A stretch of DNA of 64,000 nt from Flavobacterium rivuli WB 3.3-2 = DSM 21788 (GCF_000378485.1 NZ_KB899967.1:248001-312000); one strand, 5' to 3'; counted from the stretch's first letter, positions 1-8,683 are shown. Notes: a model not told the origin generated them from the letters alone. Program-made: numbers and translations.

Positions 1-1620
1 AATACCGTTAGCGGAGTAATGGTTACCGTAACCGATGTTACAGAGAAAGTTCTTGCCCGAAAAAAGGCAGAGCTTGCCGATAAACGCTACAGCGACCTGC
101 TGGAAATGCTTCCGGTTGCCGTATTTACAATAGACACAGAGGGCTATCTTGACCTGTATAACCAGGCAGCTTTAAAATTATGGGACAGGGTTCCTGTAAA
201 AAATAAAGATAAATGGTGCGGCTCGCACGGGCTGTATACACTCGATAAAGTTTTAGTACCTCATGAAGTTTGCCCTATGGCAACGGCATTAAAAGAAAAC
301 AGGGCTATACTTACAGAAGCTTACGTAGAGCGGCCGGATGGTACATTAAGGCATGTTATAGCCCACCCCCAGCCCATTCATGATGCTAATGGTAATGTTA
401 CAGGTGCCATGAATGTGCTTATAGACATTACCGAAAGGAAAGAAGCAGAAGTTGCCCTTACTGCAAGCGAGGAAAAGTTTAGGGTACTGGCTAACTTTAT
501 GCCCCAGTTTATATGGACTGCCGATGCCAATGGTGTGCTGAACTATTTTAGTCAGTCGCTTTTTGATTTTACTGGCTTAACCGAAGAGCATGTATTTACA
601 AACGGATGGCTGGAAATTGTACATCCTGATGACCGTAACAAAAATATGGAGCTCTGGATGGAGTCTGTCACTACGGGTAAAGAATTTCAGTTTGAACACC
701 GCTTTAAAAGGGCCGATGGCAACTACCTATGGCAACTTACCCGCGCTATACCACAAAGAGATAATGATGGTAACATACAAATGTGGGTGGGCACCAGTAC
801 CGATATTAACGACCGTATACTATTTTTAGATAAACTACAGGAAAAGGTTGATGAAAGGACACAGACCCTTAAACTTGCTAACGAAAACCTGGAACGCCTT
901 AACGGGGAGTTAACTCAGTTTGCTTATGTTGCCAGCCACGATTTGCAGGAGCCTCTTCGCAAAATACAAACCTTTATAAGCCGTATTGAAGATACCGAAT
1001 GGGACAACCTTACGGCAAGGGGCAAGGATTATTTTAGCAGGATACAAAAATCATCCGGCAGGACACAACAGCTTATTCTTGACCTGCTTGCTTACACACG
1101 GGCAAATAAAACAGAGGAGCATGCTGTACTAACTAACCTTAATGAGTTGCTGCATAAGGTTAAAGATGACATATCTGACAGCCTTGCAAAAAGTAATGCT
1201 GTTATTACCAGAACAAATTTGCCGGTAATGAAAGTAATAAACTTTCAGATAGAGCAATTATTTACCAATATTATACTTAATGCAATTAAATTTACAAAGC
1301 CCGGGGAGACCCCTGTAATAGCCATAAATTCCGGTATAATAAGTGGTGAATTGCTCGATATTAAGGATGCCGATACCAATAAGGATTATCATCATATCAC
1401 TATACAAGACAATGGTATAGGTTTTGAACCCGACCAAAGCGAGCGTATATTCCTTGTGTTTCAACGCCTGCACTCTAAAGAAAGTTATGAGGGTACGGGC
1501 ATTGGGCTTTCTATATGTAAGCGAATTGCAGAGAACCATAATGGCTTTATTACTGCAAGTTCCCGGCCTGGCGAGGGTGCATTATTTAATATATACTTAC
1601 CTATTGAGGAAAACCTGTAA
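1..1620 (+). CDS. PAS-domain sensor histidine kinase (5' end outside window)
   Basis: Signal-transducing histidine kinase, entering the window already in frame: the six codons before the first ATG (position 19) are open, and the first residues (VTVTDVTEKV) look like the end of a PAS/PAC domain, so the true start lies upstream. Two further PAS units follow (about residues 25-140 and 150-265, each ending in a PAC-like D-I-T-E or D-I-N-D). Then come a short coiled coil, a HisKA helix with the phospho-accepting His in ASHDLQEPLRK, and a HATPase_c domain (N box NIILNAIKF, G1 box DNGIGFE, G2 box GTGIGLSIC). No membrane segment is visible in this part, and no receiver domain or response regulator is adjacent, so it acts as an orphan kinase here. 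The signal it senses is unknown. Confidence 0.93.
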   Translation, partial: NTVSGVMVTVTDVTEKVLARKKAELADKRYSDLLEMLPVAVFTIDTEGYLDLYNQAALKLWDRVPVKNKDKWCGSHGLYTLDKVLVPHEVCPMATALKENRAILTEAYVERPDGTLRHVIAHPQPIHDANGNVTGAMNVLIDITERKEAEVALTASEEKFRVLANFMPQFIWTADANGVLNYFSQSLFDFTGLTEEHVFTNGWLEIVHPDDRNKNMELWMESVTTGKEFQFEHRFKRADGNYLWQLTRAIPQRDNDGNIQMWVGTSTDINDRILFLDKLQEKVDERTQTLKLANENLERLNGELTQFAYVASHDLQEPLRKIQTFISRIEDTEWDNLTARGKDYFSRIQKSSGRTQQLILDLLAYTRANKTEEHAVLTNLNELLHKVKDDISDSLAKSNAVITRTNLPVMKVINFQIEQLFTNIILNAIKFTKPGETPVIAINSGIISGELLDIKDADTNKDYHHITIQDNGIGFEPDQSERIFLVFQRLHSKESYEGTGIGLSICKRIAENHNGFITASSRPGEGALFNIYLPIEENL

Positions 1621-1641
1621 ACAAACCGACTCCATATATAT

Positions 1642-1677
1642 GAGCCTGCAAAGTAGTATTATGCAGGCTCTTTTTTT
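1642..1677 (+). terminator. Rho-independent terminator of the sensor kinase
   Basis: A 9-bp perfect stem (GAGCCTGCA / TGCAGGCTC) with an 11-nt loop is followed by seven T. It begins 21 nt after the kinase stop and ends one base before the stop of the convergent SDR gene. Confidence 0.9.
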
Positions 1678-2538
1678 CTATAGATTTAATCCGGTAATGG
1701 CATTGCAATAATCCCACACAATTTTTTCGTTTAATGGCGAATGATATTTTGCACTTACTACTGCAACTTTTCTATCTACATAATAGCTTCCCTTAGCCGG
1801 TAAACCATTGGTTGTAGCCAGATAAACAAGCGTTTCTGCACCCTTCTCTGCCGTCCTGAAAAACGGCCTTGCCAGCTTACTTATAAAATTAAGCATACTG
1901 CCCAGATTGCTGTCTACCCCAAAATTTGTTTTTACAGCACCGGGATGCATAACATTTACCATAACGTTGTCTATGCCCTGCCTATCCAGCTTAGCCTGTA
2001 AATGCATGGTAACCCAAATTAAAAACAATTTTGCGTTGCCATAAGCAATAAGCGGATTGTAGTTTTTATCTAATTGCATATCGGTAAAATCAGGTTTGGC
2101 ATTCAATCTGTGCGATGAAGATGATACGTTTATAACACGCCCATCATCACTTTCTTTTAACAAATCCAGCAACAACCCTGTTAAGAGATAAGGAGCGAAT
2201 AAGTTTACAGCCATAGTCTTTTCCAATCCTTCAGTGGTTATTTCACGACTTTTACCCATTATACCACCTGCATTATTTATAAGTACATCAAGCCTTTTGT
2301 ATTTTTGTTTAAAATCGTAAACCATGCCATGCACATTACTAAGCAGAAATATATCGGCAACAAGTATGTCTATGTCAGTGTTTCCTGTAATGGTTATAAT
2401 TTCGTCCCTCACTTTTAAGGTTTTCTCTTTATCGCGTCCGTGGATTATAACCGTGAAGTTTTGTTTTGCAAGTGCTATTGCAACTGCTTTGCCTATGCCG
2501 CCGGTAGCACCAGTTATTAATACGACCCTGTTTTTCAT
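1678..2538 (-). CDS. Short-chain dehydrogenase/reductase (SDR)
   Basis: NAD(P)-dependent oxidoreductase of the SDR superfamily, 286 aa from the ATG at 2538. The nucleotide-binding motif TGATGGIGKA is near the N-terminus, NNAGG follows around residue 85, then the catalytic Ser in INVSSSSH and a YGNAK motif supplying the Tyr and Lys. This layout fits the retinol-dehydrogenase/WW-oxidoreductase-like branch. The reading frame stays open further upstream to 2853, but that stretch is antisense to the divergent HxlR gene, and the TGxxxGIG motif begins directly after this ATG, so I place the start here. It is divergent from a HxlR regulator, a common pairing in which the regulator controls the reductase. 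Substrate unknown. Confidence 0.9.
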   Translation of the reverse strand: MKNRVVLITGATGGIGKAVAIALAKQNFTVIIHGRDKEKTLKVRDEIITITGNTDIDILVADIFLLSNVHGMVYDFKQKYKRLDVLINNAGGIMGKSREITTEGLEKTMAVNLFAPYLLTGLLLDLLKESDDGRVINVSSSSHRLNAKPDFTDMQLDKNYNPLIAYGNAKLFLIWVTMHLQAKLDRQGIDNVMVNVMHPGAVKTNFGVDSNLGSMLNFISKLARPFFRTAEKGAETLVYLATTNGLPAKGSYYVDRKVAVVSAKYHSPLNEKIVWDYCNAITGLNL

Positions 2539-2548
2539 CTGTTTTAAT

Positions 2549-2585
2549 TTTTGTACAAAACTATCTGTAATTTGATATACTTTTG
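2549..2585. promoter_or_regulatory. Overlapping divergent promoters and candidate HxlR operator
   Basis: On the minus strand TAGTTTTG (2556-2563) and on the plus strand TACTTTTG (2578-2585) both match the Bacteroidota -7 element TAnnTTTG and point away from each other. A perfect 12-bp palindrome, TTTTGTACAAAA (2549-2560), overlaps the minus-strand element. A HxlR dimer bound there would block the SDR promoter. The motifs are seen; the binding is inferred. Confidence 0.55.
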
Positions 2586-2611
2586 ATGCAAGTAACCTTA
2601 AGGATACCAGG

Positions 2612-2950
2612 ATGGAAATAGAGGAACTATCTACAGAGCAAAAAATAAAACACGTACAGGACACCTTATTTGTAATGAGCGGCAAATGGGAACTGCCCGT
2701 GCTTATAGCCATTAATGCCGGCAACATACGCTTTAAGGATTTGCAGCGCAGTGTACCTAACATTACTACTAAAGTACTTTCTAAAGAATTAAAAGACCTG
2801 GAAATAAACAAACTGGTAGTACGCACAATATATAATACATCTCCGGTAAGCATAGAATACAGGGTATCTCCTTACTGTAAAAGCCTGAAGCCCCTTGTAG
2901 ACGAAATGATAAAATGGGGTTACAACCATCGTATAGAAATTAGCAAATAG
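2612..2950 (+). CDS. HxlR-family winged-helix transcriptional regulator
   Basis: A 112-aa DNA-binding protein of the HxlR family. The family signature is visible: a GKWELPVLIAI opening helix (usually GGKWxxxIL), then RFKDLQRSVPNITTKVLSKELKDLE (recognition helix region) and a beta-wing with the SPVSIEYRVS pattern. The second half of the family Cys pattern, a redox sensor in some HxlR proteins such as YodB and HypR, is absent: the only Cys is in YCKSLKP near the C-terminus, so classical two-Cys oxidative sensing is not obvious. It is divergent from the SDR gene and is probably that gene's regulator and its own. The GNAT gene follows 9 nt later and is likely co-transcribed. Confidence 0.9.
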   Translation: MEIEELSTEQKIKHVQDTLFVMSGKWELPVLIAINAGNIRFKDLQRSVPNITTKVLSKELKDLEINKLVVRTIYNTSPVSIEYRVSPYCKSLKPLVDEMIKWGYNHRIEISK

Positions 2951-2959
2951 CGATTAAAT

Positions 2960-3385
2960 ATGACACCCCAATTGATAATAGAACCCTGCACTAAAGAAAA
3001 CGCTGCTACAATTATAAGTGGTATTAACAGCTATAACCTTAGCCAGATACCCGCTATTGCAAATACCTGGACACCCCTCGATTTTGTAATAAAAAATGAA
3101 TCCGGGATAGAAATTGCAGGTATATTATCAGGAATAGGCTACTGGAACGGCCTTGATATAAAGGTTTTATGGGTAGCCGAAGCGTATCGTAAAACAGGAA
3201 TAGGCAGCCTTATTTTAAAACATACCGAAGATGCAGCACGGGAGAAAGGAGCTACTGTTGCCATGCTTGATACCTTTGATTTTCAGGCAGAAGGGTTTTA
3301 CCTTAAAAATGGTTATAAGGTTATAGGCGAGGTACAAAATTTTCCTCCGGGACACAGGCGTATCTATTTATCTAAAAAACTTTAA
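2960..3385 (+). CDS. GNAT-family N-acetyltransferase
   Basis: A 141-aa GCN5-related acetyltransferase. The acetyl-CoA pyrophosphate-binding motif A is seen as LWVAEAYRKTGIGSLILKH (an R/Q-x-x-G-x-G/A variant: RKTGIG). It is followed by AREKGATVAMLDTFDFQAEGFYLKNGYKVIGE, a typical motif B with the conserved FYxKxGY. The end of the fold, PPGHRRIYLSKKL, resembles small cytoplasmic GNAT enzymes. It starts 9 nt after the HxlR gene stop, so the two are probably in one transcript. The acyl acceptor cannot be told from sequence. Confidence 0.88.
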   Translation: MTPQLIIEPCTKENAATIISGINSYNLSQIPAIANTWTPLDFVIKNESGIEIAGILSGIGYWNGLDIKVLWVAEAYRKTGIGSLILKHTEDAAREKGATVAMLDTFDFQAEGFYLKNGYKVIGEVQNFPPGHRRIYLSKKL

Positions 3386-3497
3386 GTATATTATAGCTGG
3401 CTATAAAAAAAAAACGGGTCGGAATATATCCTTCACGACGCATCACAACTTTTATATCGTGCCCTAACGGGAGATTTAAAGGGTATGTTTTTTTTTA

Positions 3498-3510
3498 TAC
3501 CTTTGCCCCA
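3498..3510 (+). promoter_or_regulatory. TAnnTTTG promoter abutting the rlmB start codon
   Basis: TACCTTTG at 3498-3505 ends only four bases (CCCC) before the ATG at 3510. With the usual distance from the -7 element to the transcription start, the mRNA would begin at or within a base or two of the ATG. The same arrangement is seen at rluF. Confidence 0.6.
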
Positions 3511-4244
3511 TGGAAAAAGAACACCAGATATTTGGCATCAGGGCTATTATAGAAGCTATACATGCAGGAAAAGAAATAGACAAGGTTTTTATACAAAAGG
3601 ATGCCCAGGGCGACCTTATGAAAGACCTTATGAAGGCCATGAAGCAAAAAAGTATAAACTTTAGCTATGTGCCGGTAGAAAAACTTAACCGCCTTACCCC
3701 TAACAACCACCAGGGTGCTGTGGCAACCATTGCCCCTATTGCTTTTTATACTTTAGAAAAAATGGTTGAAGAAGTTTTGGAAAGCGGTAAGGTACCTTTA
3801 TTCCTTATACTGGACCAGTTATCTGATGCGCGAAATTTTGGCGCAATTATCCGTACTGCAGAGTGTACCGGGGTTAATGGTATTATTATACAAAAACAAG
3901 GCTCGGCACCGGTTAACGGCGATACCGTAAAAACATCTGCCGGAGCAGTGTTTAATGTGCCTATTTGTAAGGTAGAGCATATTAAAGATGCTATCTTCCA
4001 TTTGCAGGGATCGGGTATTAAGACCGTGGCTGCTACCGAGAAAACCGAAAGCAATATTTATGACCTTTCGTTAACCGAACCGCTTGCCATTATAATGGGC
4101 AGCGAAGACAGGGGTATTAACCCATCGGTACTAAAAATTGTTGATGAAAAGGCAAAGCTGCCTATGTTTGGTACAATAGGCTCACTAAACGTATCTGTAG
4201 CCTGTGGTGCTTTTTTATATGAGGTTGTACGACAAAGACAATAA
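3510..4244 (+). CDS. rlmB: 23S rRNA (guanosine-2'-O-)-methyltransferase, TrmH/SpoU family
   Basis: A 244-aa RNA 2'-O-ribose methyltransferase of the SPOUT class. The N-terminal substrate-binding domain opens with HQIFGIRAIIEAIHAGKEIDKVFIQK and ends near NHQGAVATIAPI. The C-terminal knotted domain carries motif 1 (DARNFGAIIRTAECTGV, catalytic Asn/Arg), motif 2 (IIMGSEDRGI) and motif 3 (LPMFGTIGSLNVSVACGAF). Length and order match RlmB/TrmH-type enzymes that use S-adenosylmethionine; the RlmB assignment (G2251 of 23S rRNA) is by family and not proven. It is monocistronic, with its own promoter touching the start codon and a strong hairpin downstream. Confidence 0.92.
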   Translation: MEKEHQIFGIRAIIEAIHAGKEIDKVFIQKDAQGDLMKDLMKAMKQKSINFSYVPVEKLNRLTPNNHQGAVATIAPIAFYTLEKMVEEVLESGKVPLFLILDQLSDARNFGAIIRTAECTGVNGIIIQKQGSAPVNGDTVKTSAGAVFNVPICKVEHIKDAIFHLQGSGIKTVAATEKTESNIYDLSLTEPLAIIMGSEDRGINPSVLKIVDEKAKLPMFGTIGSLNVSVACGAFLYEVVRQRQ

Positions 4245-4284
4245 ATCCGGATTATTGGATTTTTAGAATATATTTTCTTAGAAG

Positions 4285-4326
4285 AAAGGGATTATTGAAT
4301 GTAAAATTTCAATAATCCCTTTTTTA
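4285..4326. terminator. Bidirectional terminator between rlmB and the PNP gene
   Basis: A 15-bp perfect inverted repeat (4285-4299 with 4308-4322) with an 8-nt loop is flanked by A-rich and T-rich ends. It sits between two convergent genes and can stop transcription from both sides. Confidence 0.88.
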
Positions 4327-4341
4327 TTTGTGCTATAACGC

Positions 4342-5157
4342 TTAGTAAGCCATAATAAGTTCTTTTATAAGTTCCCTCACTTTAGGCTCGGCAGCGCGGG
4401 CAGCAAGCAATACTTCTTCATGGCTTATTCCGGCAACATTACTTTGGGTATCGCCCATATCTGTTATTACAGAAATACCAAAACATTCCATATCCATGTG
4501 GCGTGCAACTATAACTTCGGGCACGGTGCTCATGCCCACACAATCTGCACCCAGAATTTTTACCATACGGTATTCTGAAAGTGTTTCGAAGGTAGGGCCC
4601 TGTAACCCCAGGTAAACACCGTCTTTTACTTCTATATTTTTAGCAGCAGCAATTTGTTTGGCTTGTGCTATCATGGCACGGCTGTATGGCTCGCTCATGT
4701 TTACAAACCGGGGGCCAAAACGCTCATCATTACGGCCGCGCAAAGGATGCTCCGGCATCATATTAATATGGTCGTATATAATTACAACATCGCCCACTTT
4801 ATAAGCCGGGTTTACCCCACCCGACGCATTACTTACCACAAGCTTTTTTACGCCAAGCTGTTGCATTACCCTAACAGGAAAAGTAACCTCCTGCATAGTG
4901 TAACCCTCATAATAATGAAAACGCCCCTGCATTGCCACAACATTTAAGGCGCCTATTTTACCAAAGATGAGTTTACCACCGTGGCCGGCAACTGTTGTAA
5001 CAGGAAAATTAGGCAGCTCATTATATGGGATAGAAAACGAAACATCTATATCATTGGTAAAATTGCCAAGGCCGGAGCCAAGTATAATACCATACGCTGG
5101 TTTAAAATCATATTTATCGGTAATGTATTTAACTGTTTCCTGTACTTTGTCCCACAT
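4342..5157 (-). CDS. punA: Purine nucleoside phosphorylase, PNP-I (trimeric) type
   Basis: A 271-aa enzyme that phosphorolyses inosine/guanosine to free base and ribose-1-phosphate in purine salvage. Family motifs are all visible: phosphate-binding GSGLG (about residue 27), AGHGGKL with the catalytic His, MQGRFHYYEGY, SNASGGVNP, the HINMMPEHPLRG stretch, GLQGPTFETLSEYRM and the base-site GADCVGMSTVPEV. The length equals that of trimeric low-molecular-mass PNPs. The first 29 nt overlap the end of lpxK, so the two are almost certainly co-transcribed from upstream of lpxK; start at the ATG giving MWDKVQE. Cytoplasmic. Confidence 0.95.
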   Translation of the reverse strand: MWDKVQETVKYITDKYDFKPAYGIILGSGLGNFTNDIDVSFSIPYNELPNFPVTTVAGHGGKLIFGKIGALNVVAMQGRFHYYEGYTMQEVTFPVRVMQQLGVKKLVVSNASGGVNPAYKVGDVVIIYDHINMMPEHPLRGRNDERFGPRFVNMSEPYSRAMIAQAKQIAAAKNIEVKDGVYLGLQGPTFETLSEYRMVKILGADCVGMSTVPEVIVARHMDMECFGISVITDMGDTQSNVAGISHEEVLLAARAAEPKVRELIKELIMAY

Positions 5158-6154
5158 AATTTAAAATAGTATTATCAAAATCGTTTCCGTTAATTATAAA
5201 CTCGCTTTTTATAGGTAAATAATATAACCTGTTAGCAGGCAATTTACCTTTAAGGCGCATATAATCTTTCTCTGTAGTAATTATTATCCTGGCTAAAGAA
5301 ATTTTGTTTAGCTCTTCAACCTCAACATCTGTAAAATCATGATGGTCCGGGTACTCCATGCAATCATCTCCGGGTTCCATAAGGTGGTCAAAAAAAGGCT
5401 GTGGTTTTGCAATTCCTGCCACAAGCACCTTAGGCGTATCAGACAGTGTTAAAATATCTACCGACTCTGTTTCAGAATATACTGCATCATCATAAGCAAT
5501 CGTGGTAAAATATACTTTTTGGTTTAGTGCAGGGCTTAGTTTATCTGCAATCAGTTTTTGCTTCCGGGCAGATAAATTAGGCGGGCACTTAGTTACCACA
5601 ATAACCCCTGCCCTTTTCGCGCCGCTTTTGCTTTCGCGCAGGTTTCCGGCAGGTAAAATATAATCGTTGGCATACAAATCACCAAAGGCTGTAAGCACTA
5701 TATATAATCCTGCTTTTACACGGCGGTGCTGGTAAGCATCATCAAGCAATATAACATCCGGCTTTGGCGATAAAGACAGTAATTGCTCGATCCCATTTTT
5801 ACGATTAGCATCTACCGCTACACGTATATTTGGAAATTTAGAATAAAACTGGTAAGGCTCATCGCCCAGTGTTTGTGCATTACTATTAGCACTTGCTAAT
5901 ACAAACCCCTTACTTTTGCGCTTATAACCACGGCTCAGTACGGCAACATTATAAAGGGGCGACAGCAGCCTGATAAGATATTCTGTTTGTGGGGTTTTGC
6001 CGGTACCGCCGGTACTAAGGTTGCCTACAGCTATTACCGGCAAAGGAAAGGTATATGATTTAAACACTCCTGTATTGAAAAAAAAATTACGCACAGAAGT
6101 TATAAACCAATAGACTGCTGAAAACGGAAATAAAATTTTTCTTAAAAAATTCAT
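5129..6154 (-). CDS. lpxK: Tetraacyldisaccharide 4'-kinase
   Basis: A 341-aa membrane-associated kinase that adds the 4'-phosphate in the sixth step of lipid A synthesis. It has an N-terminal hydrophobic anchor (about residues 5-25, FPFSAVYWFITSV) followed at about residue 45 by the P-loop STGGTGKTPQTEYLI, characteristic of LpxK. Later motifs include VLSRGYKRKSKG, GDEPYQF, the DVILLDDAYQHRRV segment (DDGxQHxx in the family) and the C-terminal DHHDFTD and TTEKDYMRL. All of these are diagnostic. It confirms a Gram-negative lipid A maker. It overlaps the PNP gene downstream by 29 nt. Confidence 0.96.
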   Translation of the reverse strand: MNFLRKILFPFSAVYWFITSVRNFFFNTGVFKSYTFPLPVIAVGNLSTGGTGKTPQTEYLIRLLSPLYNVAVLSRGYKRKSKGFVLASANSNAQTLGDEPYQFYSKFPNIRVAVDANRKNGIEQLLSLSPKPDVILLDDAYQHRRVKAGLYIVLTAFGDLYANDYILPAGNLRESKSGAKRAGVIVVTKCPPNLSARKQKLIADKLSPALNQKVYFTTIAYDDAVYSETESVDILTLSDTPKVLVAGIAKPQPFFDHLMEPGDDCMEYPDHHDFTDVEVEELNKISLARIIITTEKDYMRLKGKLPANRLYYLPIKSEFIINGNDFDNTILNYVGQSTGNS

Positions 6155-6391
6155 AGTGCTAAGATACTATATTAATTATTCTGTAAAGAATTGTAAATAA
6201 TAAGCTGTTGTAAATTGCGATTTATGTAAATGTACTCAAATTAAATTAGTGTTAATTTACAATAGTGCCGGGTTTTATAACACAAAAAATATTTATATGC
6301 TAAAATGCATAAACTTTTATAGGAAACATTTGGATATGAAGCGCGTTTTTCATTTTTTTGCTGTGTCACATTTTAAATTAAAATTGCTACC

Positions 6392-6856
6392 ATGAAAAAA
6401 CTTATCCTTTCTGTTGCTTTATTAGCCGGAATAACTTTTATAGCCTGTTCTGACGAAGATAACGTATTCCCTACGGTAGCGTTTAGCGGGTGCCAGACTT
6501 GTGAGATAGCAGCCGACTCTTTATCTAACCTGCCTAATGAAAACTACGATATATGTGTAGGCGCAGGAGATACGCTTGTTTATGTGGGTGGCGCAAATAC
6601 AGGGATACGCCCGGAGCGTTACTTTCAATTATTTTGTGACAATGCTTATGGCGAAGTTACCGATACTGTATCACCAGGCACACCAAATCCTACCTGCCTT
6701 ACCTGTACATCATATATTGTAGGTACCGATACCATTCCTATACAGGAAGTTTGCAGGGCAACAGATGGAAAAGCAGTTATAAATGGTGTAACCCAAACTT
6801 TTGATTATGACACTTTTATTGCTGCACAGCCGTCTACCGGAAGAACCTGCCAGTAA
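6392..6856 (+). CDS. Small cysteine-rich predicted lipoprotein, function unknown
   Basis: A 154-aa secreted protein. The N-terminus MKKLILSVALLAGITFIAC ends in a lipobox-like IAC, so Cys19 would be lipidated and the protein held in a membrane facing the periplasm or surface. The mature part is acidic and contains about eight more Cys in pairs (CQTC, CLTC and single ones before the end), which suggests disulfides. It ends in GRTCQ. I do not recognise the family. It has its own terminator and no obvious operon partner. The 237-nt upstream gap is very AT-rich and probably contains its promoter and that of lpxK. Confidence 0.8.
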   Translation: MKKLILSVALLAGITFIACSDEDNVFPTVAFSGCQTCEIAADSLSNLPNENYDICVGAGDTLVYVGGANTGIRPERYFQLFCDNAYGEVTDTVSPGTPNPTCLTCTSYIVGTDTIPIQEVCRATDGKAVINGVTQTFDYDTFIAAQPSTGRTCQ

Positions 6857-6874
6857 TCTAAATAATATACAACC

Positions 6875-6902
6875 AAACTGCCCCTATGTGGGCAGTTTTT
6901 TT
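6875..6902 (+). terminator. Rho-independent terminator after the Cys-rich lipoprotein
   Basis: A 9-bp stem (AAACTGCCC / GGGCAGTTT, 6875-6883 with 6890-6898) with a short loop is followed by a T run. It lies between the lipoprotein gene and the Nif3-family gene. Confidence 0.88.
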
Positions 6903-6934
6903 ATTTATACCTTAGCCTTACATTTATATATAGC

Positions 6935-8029
6935 ATGAAAATAAAAGATATACTCGATATTCTCGAAACGATGGCGCCACTGGCTTATGCAGAAGATTTT
7001 GATAATGTGGGCCTGCTTACCGGCAATGTTAATGACAGTATAAAAGGGATTTTAGTTTGCCATGATGCGCTTGTAGAAGTTATAGACGAGGCTATAACTA
7101 AAGGCTGTAACCTTATAGTGTGTTTTCACCCCATTTTATTTAGCGGGCTAAAAAAAATTACCGGTAAAAATTATGTAGAACGTGCCGTTATAAAAGCCAT
7201 AAAAAATGACATTGCTATTTATGCCGTACATACAGCTTTAGACAACCATAAACAGGGTGTGAATAAAATATTTTGTGATGCGTTAGGATTAACAGATACT
7301 AAAATATTAATTCCTAAAGAGAACTTTATACGTAAACTGGTAACTTACACTACTCCCGAAAATTATGAGGATTTACGCCGGGCTTTATTTGCAGCCGGAG
7401 CAGGAAGCATAGGCAATTACAGCAATTGCAGTTTTAACAGCACCGGAACCGGCACTTATAAAGGAAATGAAGACAGCAACCCGCAGGTGGGTAACCGAGG
7501 AGAGTTTGTGCAGGCTAATGAGATTAAGATTGAGGTTACTTTTGAGAAACACTTAGAGGGTAACATACTAAAGGCTCTTTTTGCCAATCATATATATGAG
7601 GAAGTTGCCTACGAAATTTACTCCCTTAGTAATACCCACCAAAACATAGGCCTGGGCATGACGGGCACGCTGCCCCAGCCTATGGATGAAAAAGAATTCC
7701 TGCAATTTGTAAAACAAAAAATGGATGCGCATGGTATAAGGCATAGTGCTTATACCGACAGGCCGGTAAGCAAAGTGGCAGTATTGGGAGGATCTGGCAG
7801 TTTTGCAATTAAAGCTGCAATAGCGGCCGGGGCAGATGTTTTTTTAACGGCTGACCTTAAGTACCACCAGTTTTATGAAGCTGAAAGCAAAATATTATTA
7901 GCCGATATTGGGCATTTTGAAAGTGAGCGTTACACCCAGAATTATATTGCCGAATATTTAGGGGCACATACGCAGGGAATAAGCATTACTATAACAGGGG
8001 TTGATACCAATCCTGTAAAGTATTTGTAA
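6935..8029 (+). CDS. Nif3-like dinuclear metal-centre hexameric protein
   Basis: A 364-aa member of the NIF3/YbgI/DUF34 family, toroidal hexamers with a two-metal site; some have GTP cyclohydrolase I-like activity, but the true role is debated. The N-terminal half shows APLAYAEDFDNVGLLTG, the metal-ligand segment CFHPILFSGLKKI and IYAVHTALDN. A central insertion of about 130 residues (near 130-260) of the kind found in the longer bacterial and Staphylococcus-type proteins follows. The C-terminal half carries GGSGSFAIKAAIAAGADVFLTADLKYHQ and the last ligands ADIGHFESE. In Bacteroidota this gene is usually followed directly by the coiled-coil zinc-ribbon gene; here a reversed DUF6584-like unit lies between them. 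Confidence 0.93.
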   Translation: MKIKDILDILETMAPLAYAEDFDNVGLLTGNVNDSIKGILVCHDALVEVIDEAITKGCNLIVCFHPILFSGLKKITGKNYVERAVIKAIKNDIAIYAVHTALDNHKQGVNKIFCDALGLTDTKILIPKENFIRKLVTYTTPENYEDLRRALFAAGAGSIGNYSNCSFNSTGTGTYKGNEDSNPQVGNRGEFVQANEIKIEVTFEKHLEGNILKALFANHIYEEVAYEIYSLSNTHQNIGLGMTGTLPQPMDEKEFLQFVKQKMDAHGIRHSAYTDRPVSKVAVLGGSGSFAIKAAIAAGADVFLTADLKYHQFYEAESKILLADIGHFESERYTQNYIAEYLGAHTQGISITITGVDTNPVKYL

Positions 8030-8034
8030 TTAAC

Positions 8035-8355
8035 CTATGTAAATAACATATTCCAAACAATTTTAAAGCCATCAATAAACCCTACGATAACCAATATTAT
8101 AGCCAATAGCACTAAGCATAAAACTGCATAGCCAACTATTTCTGATACAAGCGTTTGTTCAATTTGATCACTTGGGATATTAGAGCCAAAATGCTTTCTT
8201 TTATATGTGGGTACAGTACCTGCAACCTGTTTGCTGTTAAACTCCAAAGCCTCCAGCTTGCGTTGCCCATATTCAGACAGCTTGGATTTATCGCCCCTGA
8301 ATATCAATTCTTTTAATATTTGGTTACCTGAATAATTCACAGATTTCTCATACAT
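8035..8355 (-). pseudogene. 3' part of a frameshifted DUF6584-like gene (C-terminal membrane segment)
   Basis: An open frame coding 106 aa from the first ATG: MYEKSVNYSGNQILKELIFRG, a polar middle (QRKLEALEF), and a C-terminal hydrophobic helix (VSEIVGYAVLCLVLLAIILVIVGFI). Read upstream of this ATG, the same frame gives KCVE, and joining it to the other fragment across the six-A run would give a continuous KKCVEMYEKSVN. That is what I recall of DUF6584 proteins, where the TPR-like N-part leads into a FEKS-type segment. It is therefore likely the second half of one split gene and not an independent gene. Family assignment is moderate. Confidence 0.6.
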
Positions 8356-8579
8356 TTCAACACATTTTTTATGCGCTCTTCGTCAGGCTCGGTTAATATC
8401 CAGTATTTACCCGCTGCGTCATAAAAGCCGGATTCATAATAGAGTTCTGCAAGCTTAAACCTAATTTGGGGTTCATCAGGGTAATGACCTAATAAATTCT
8501 TCAGTCTGTCGGCAGCCCTAAGCTTAAGTCCTTTATTTATTTCTACATCAATTTCAAAAAGTTTATCCTTTAAATCCAT
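8337..8579 (-). pseudogene. 5' part of a frameshifted DUF6584-like gene (TPR-like)
   Basis: An 80-aa frame from the ATG at 8579 (MDLKDKLFEIDVEINKG). An in-frame upstream ATG would add 17 residues that look non-coding. The protein has a TPR-like helical hairpin: AADRLKNLLGHYPDEPQIRFKLAELYYESGFYDAAGKYWIL. It stops soon after EERIKNVLKCM, where a run of six A (8365-8370, minus strand) shifts it out of frame with the 106-aa downstream fragment. One extra A would fuse the two into a protein of about 190 aa. The heptamer read in frame is A AAA AAT, which also fits a -1 slippery site. A deletion or sequencing error is the simpler reading. Confidence 0.6.
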
Positions 8580-8683
8580 CACGAAAATAATTTGGTAATT
8601 AGCCGTAAATTTATAGAAATACAAATACATTTAACCCCCTTACCTGTCAACTTTAAAACTCCATTACACAAAATATTATATAG

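Noticed and set aside
2539..2853. N-terminal extension of the SDR frame
   Set aside because: It is antisense to the HxlR gene and lacks any SDR-like sequence; the cofactor motif begins right after the ATG at 2538.
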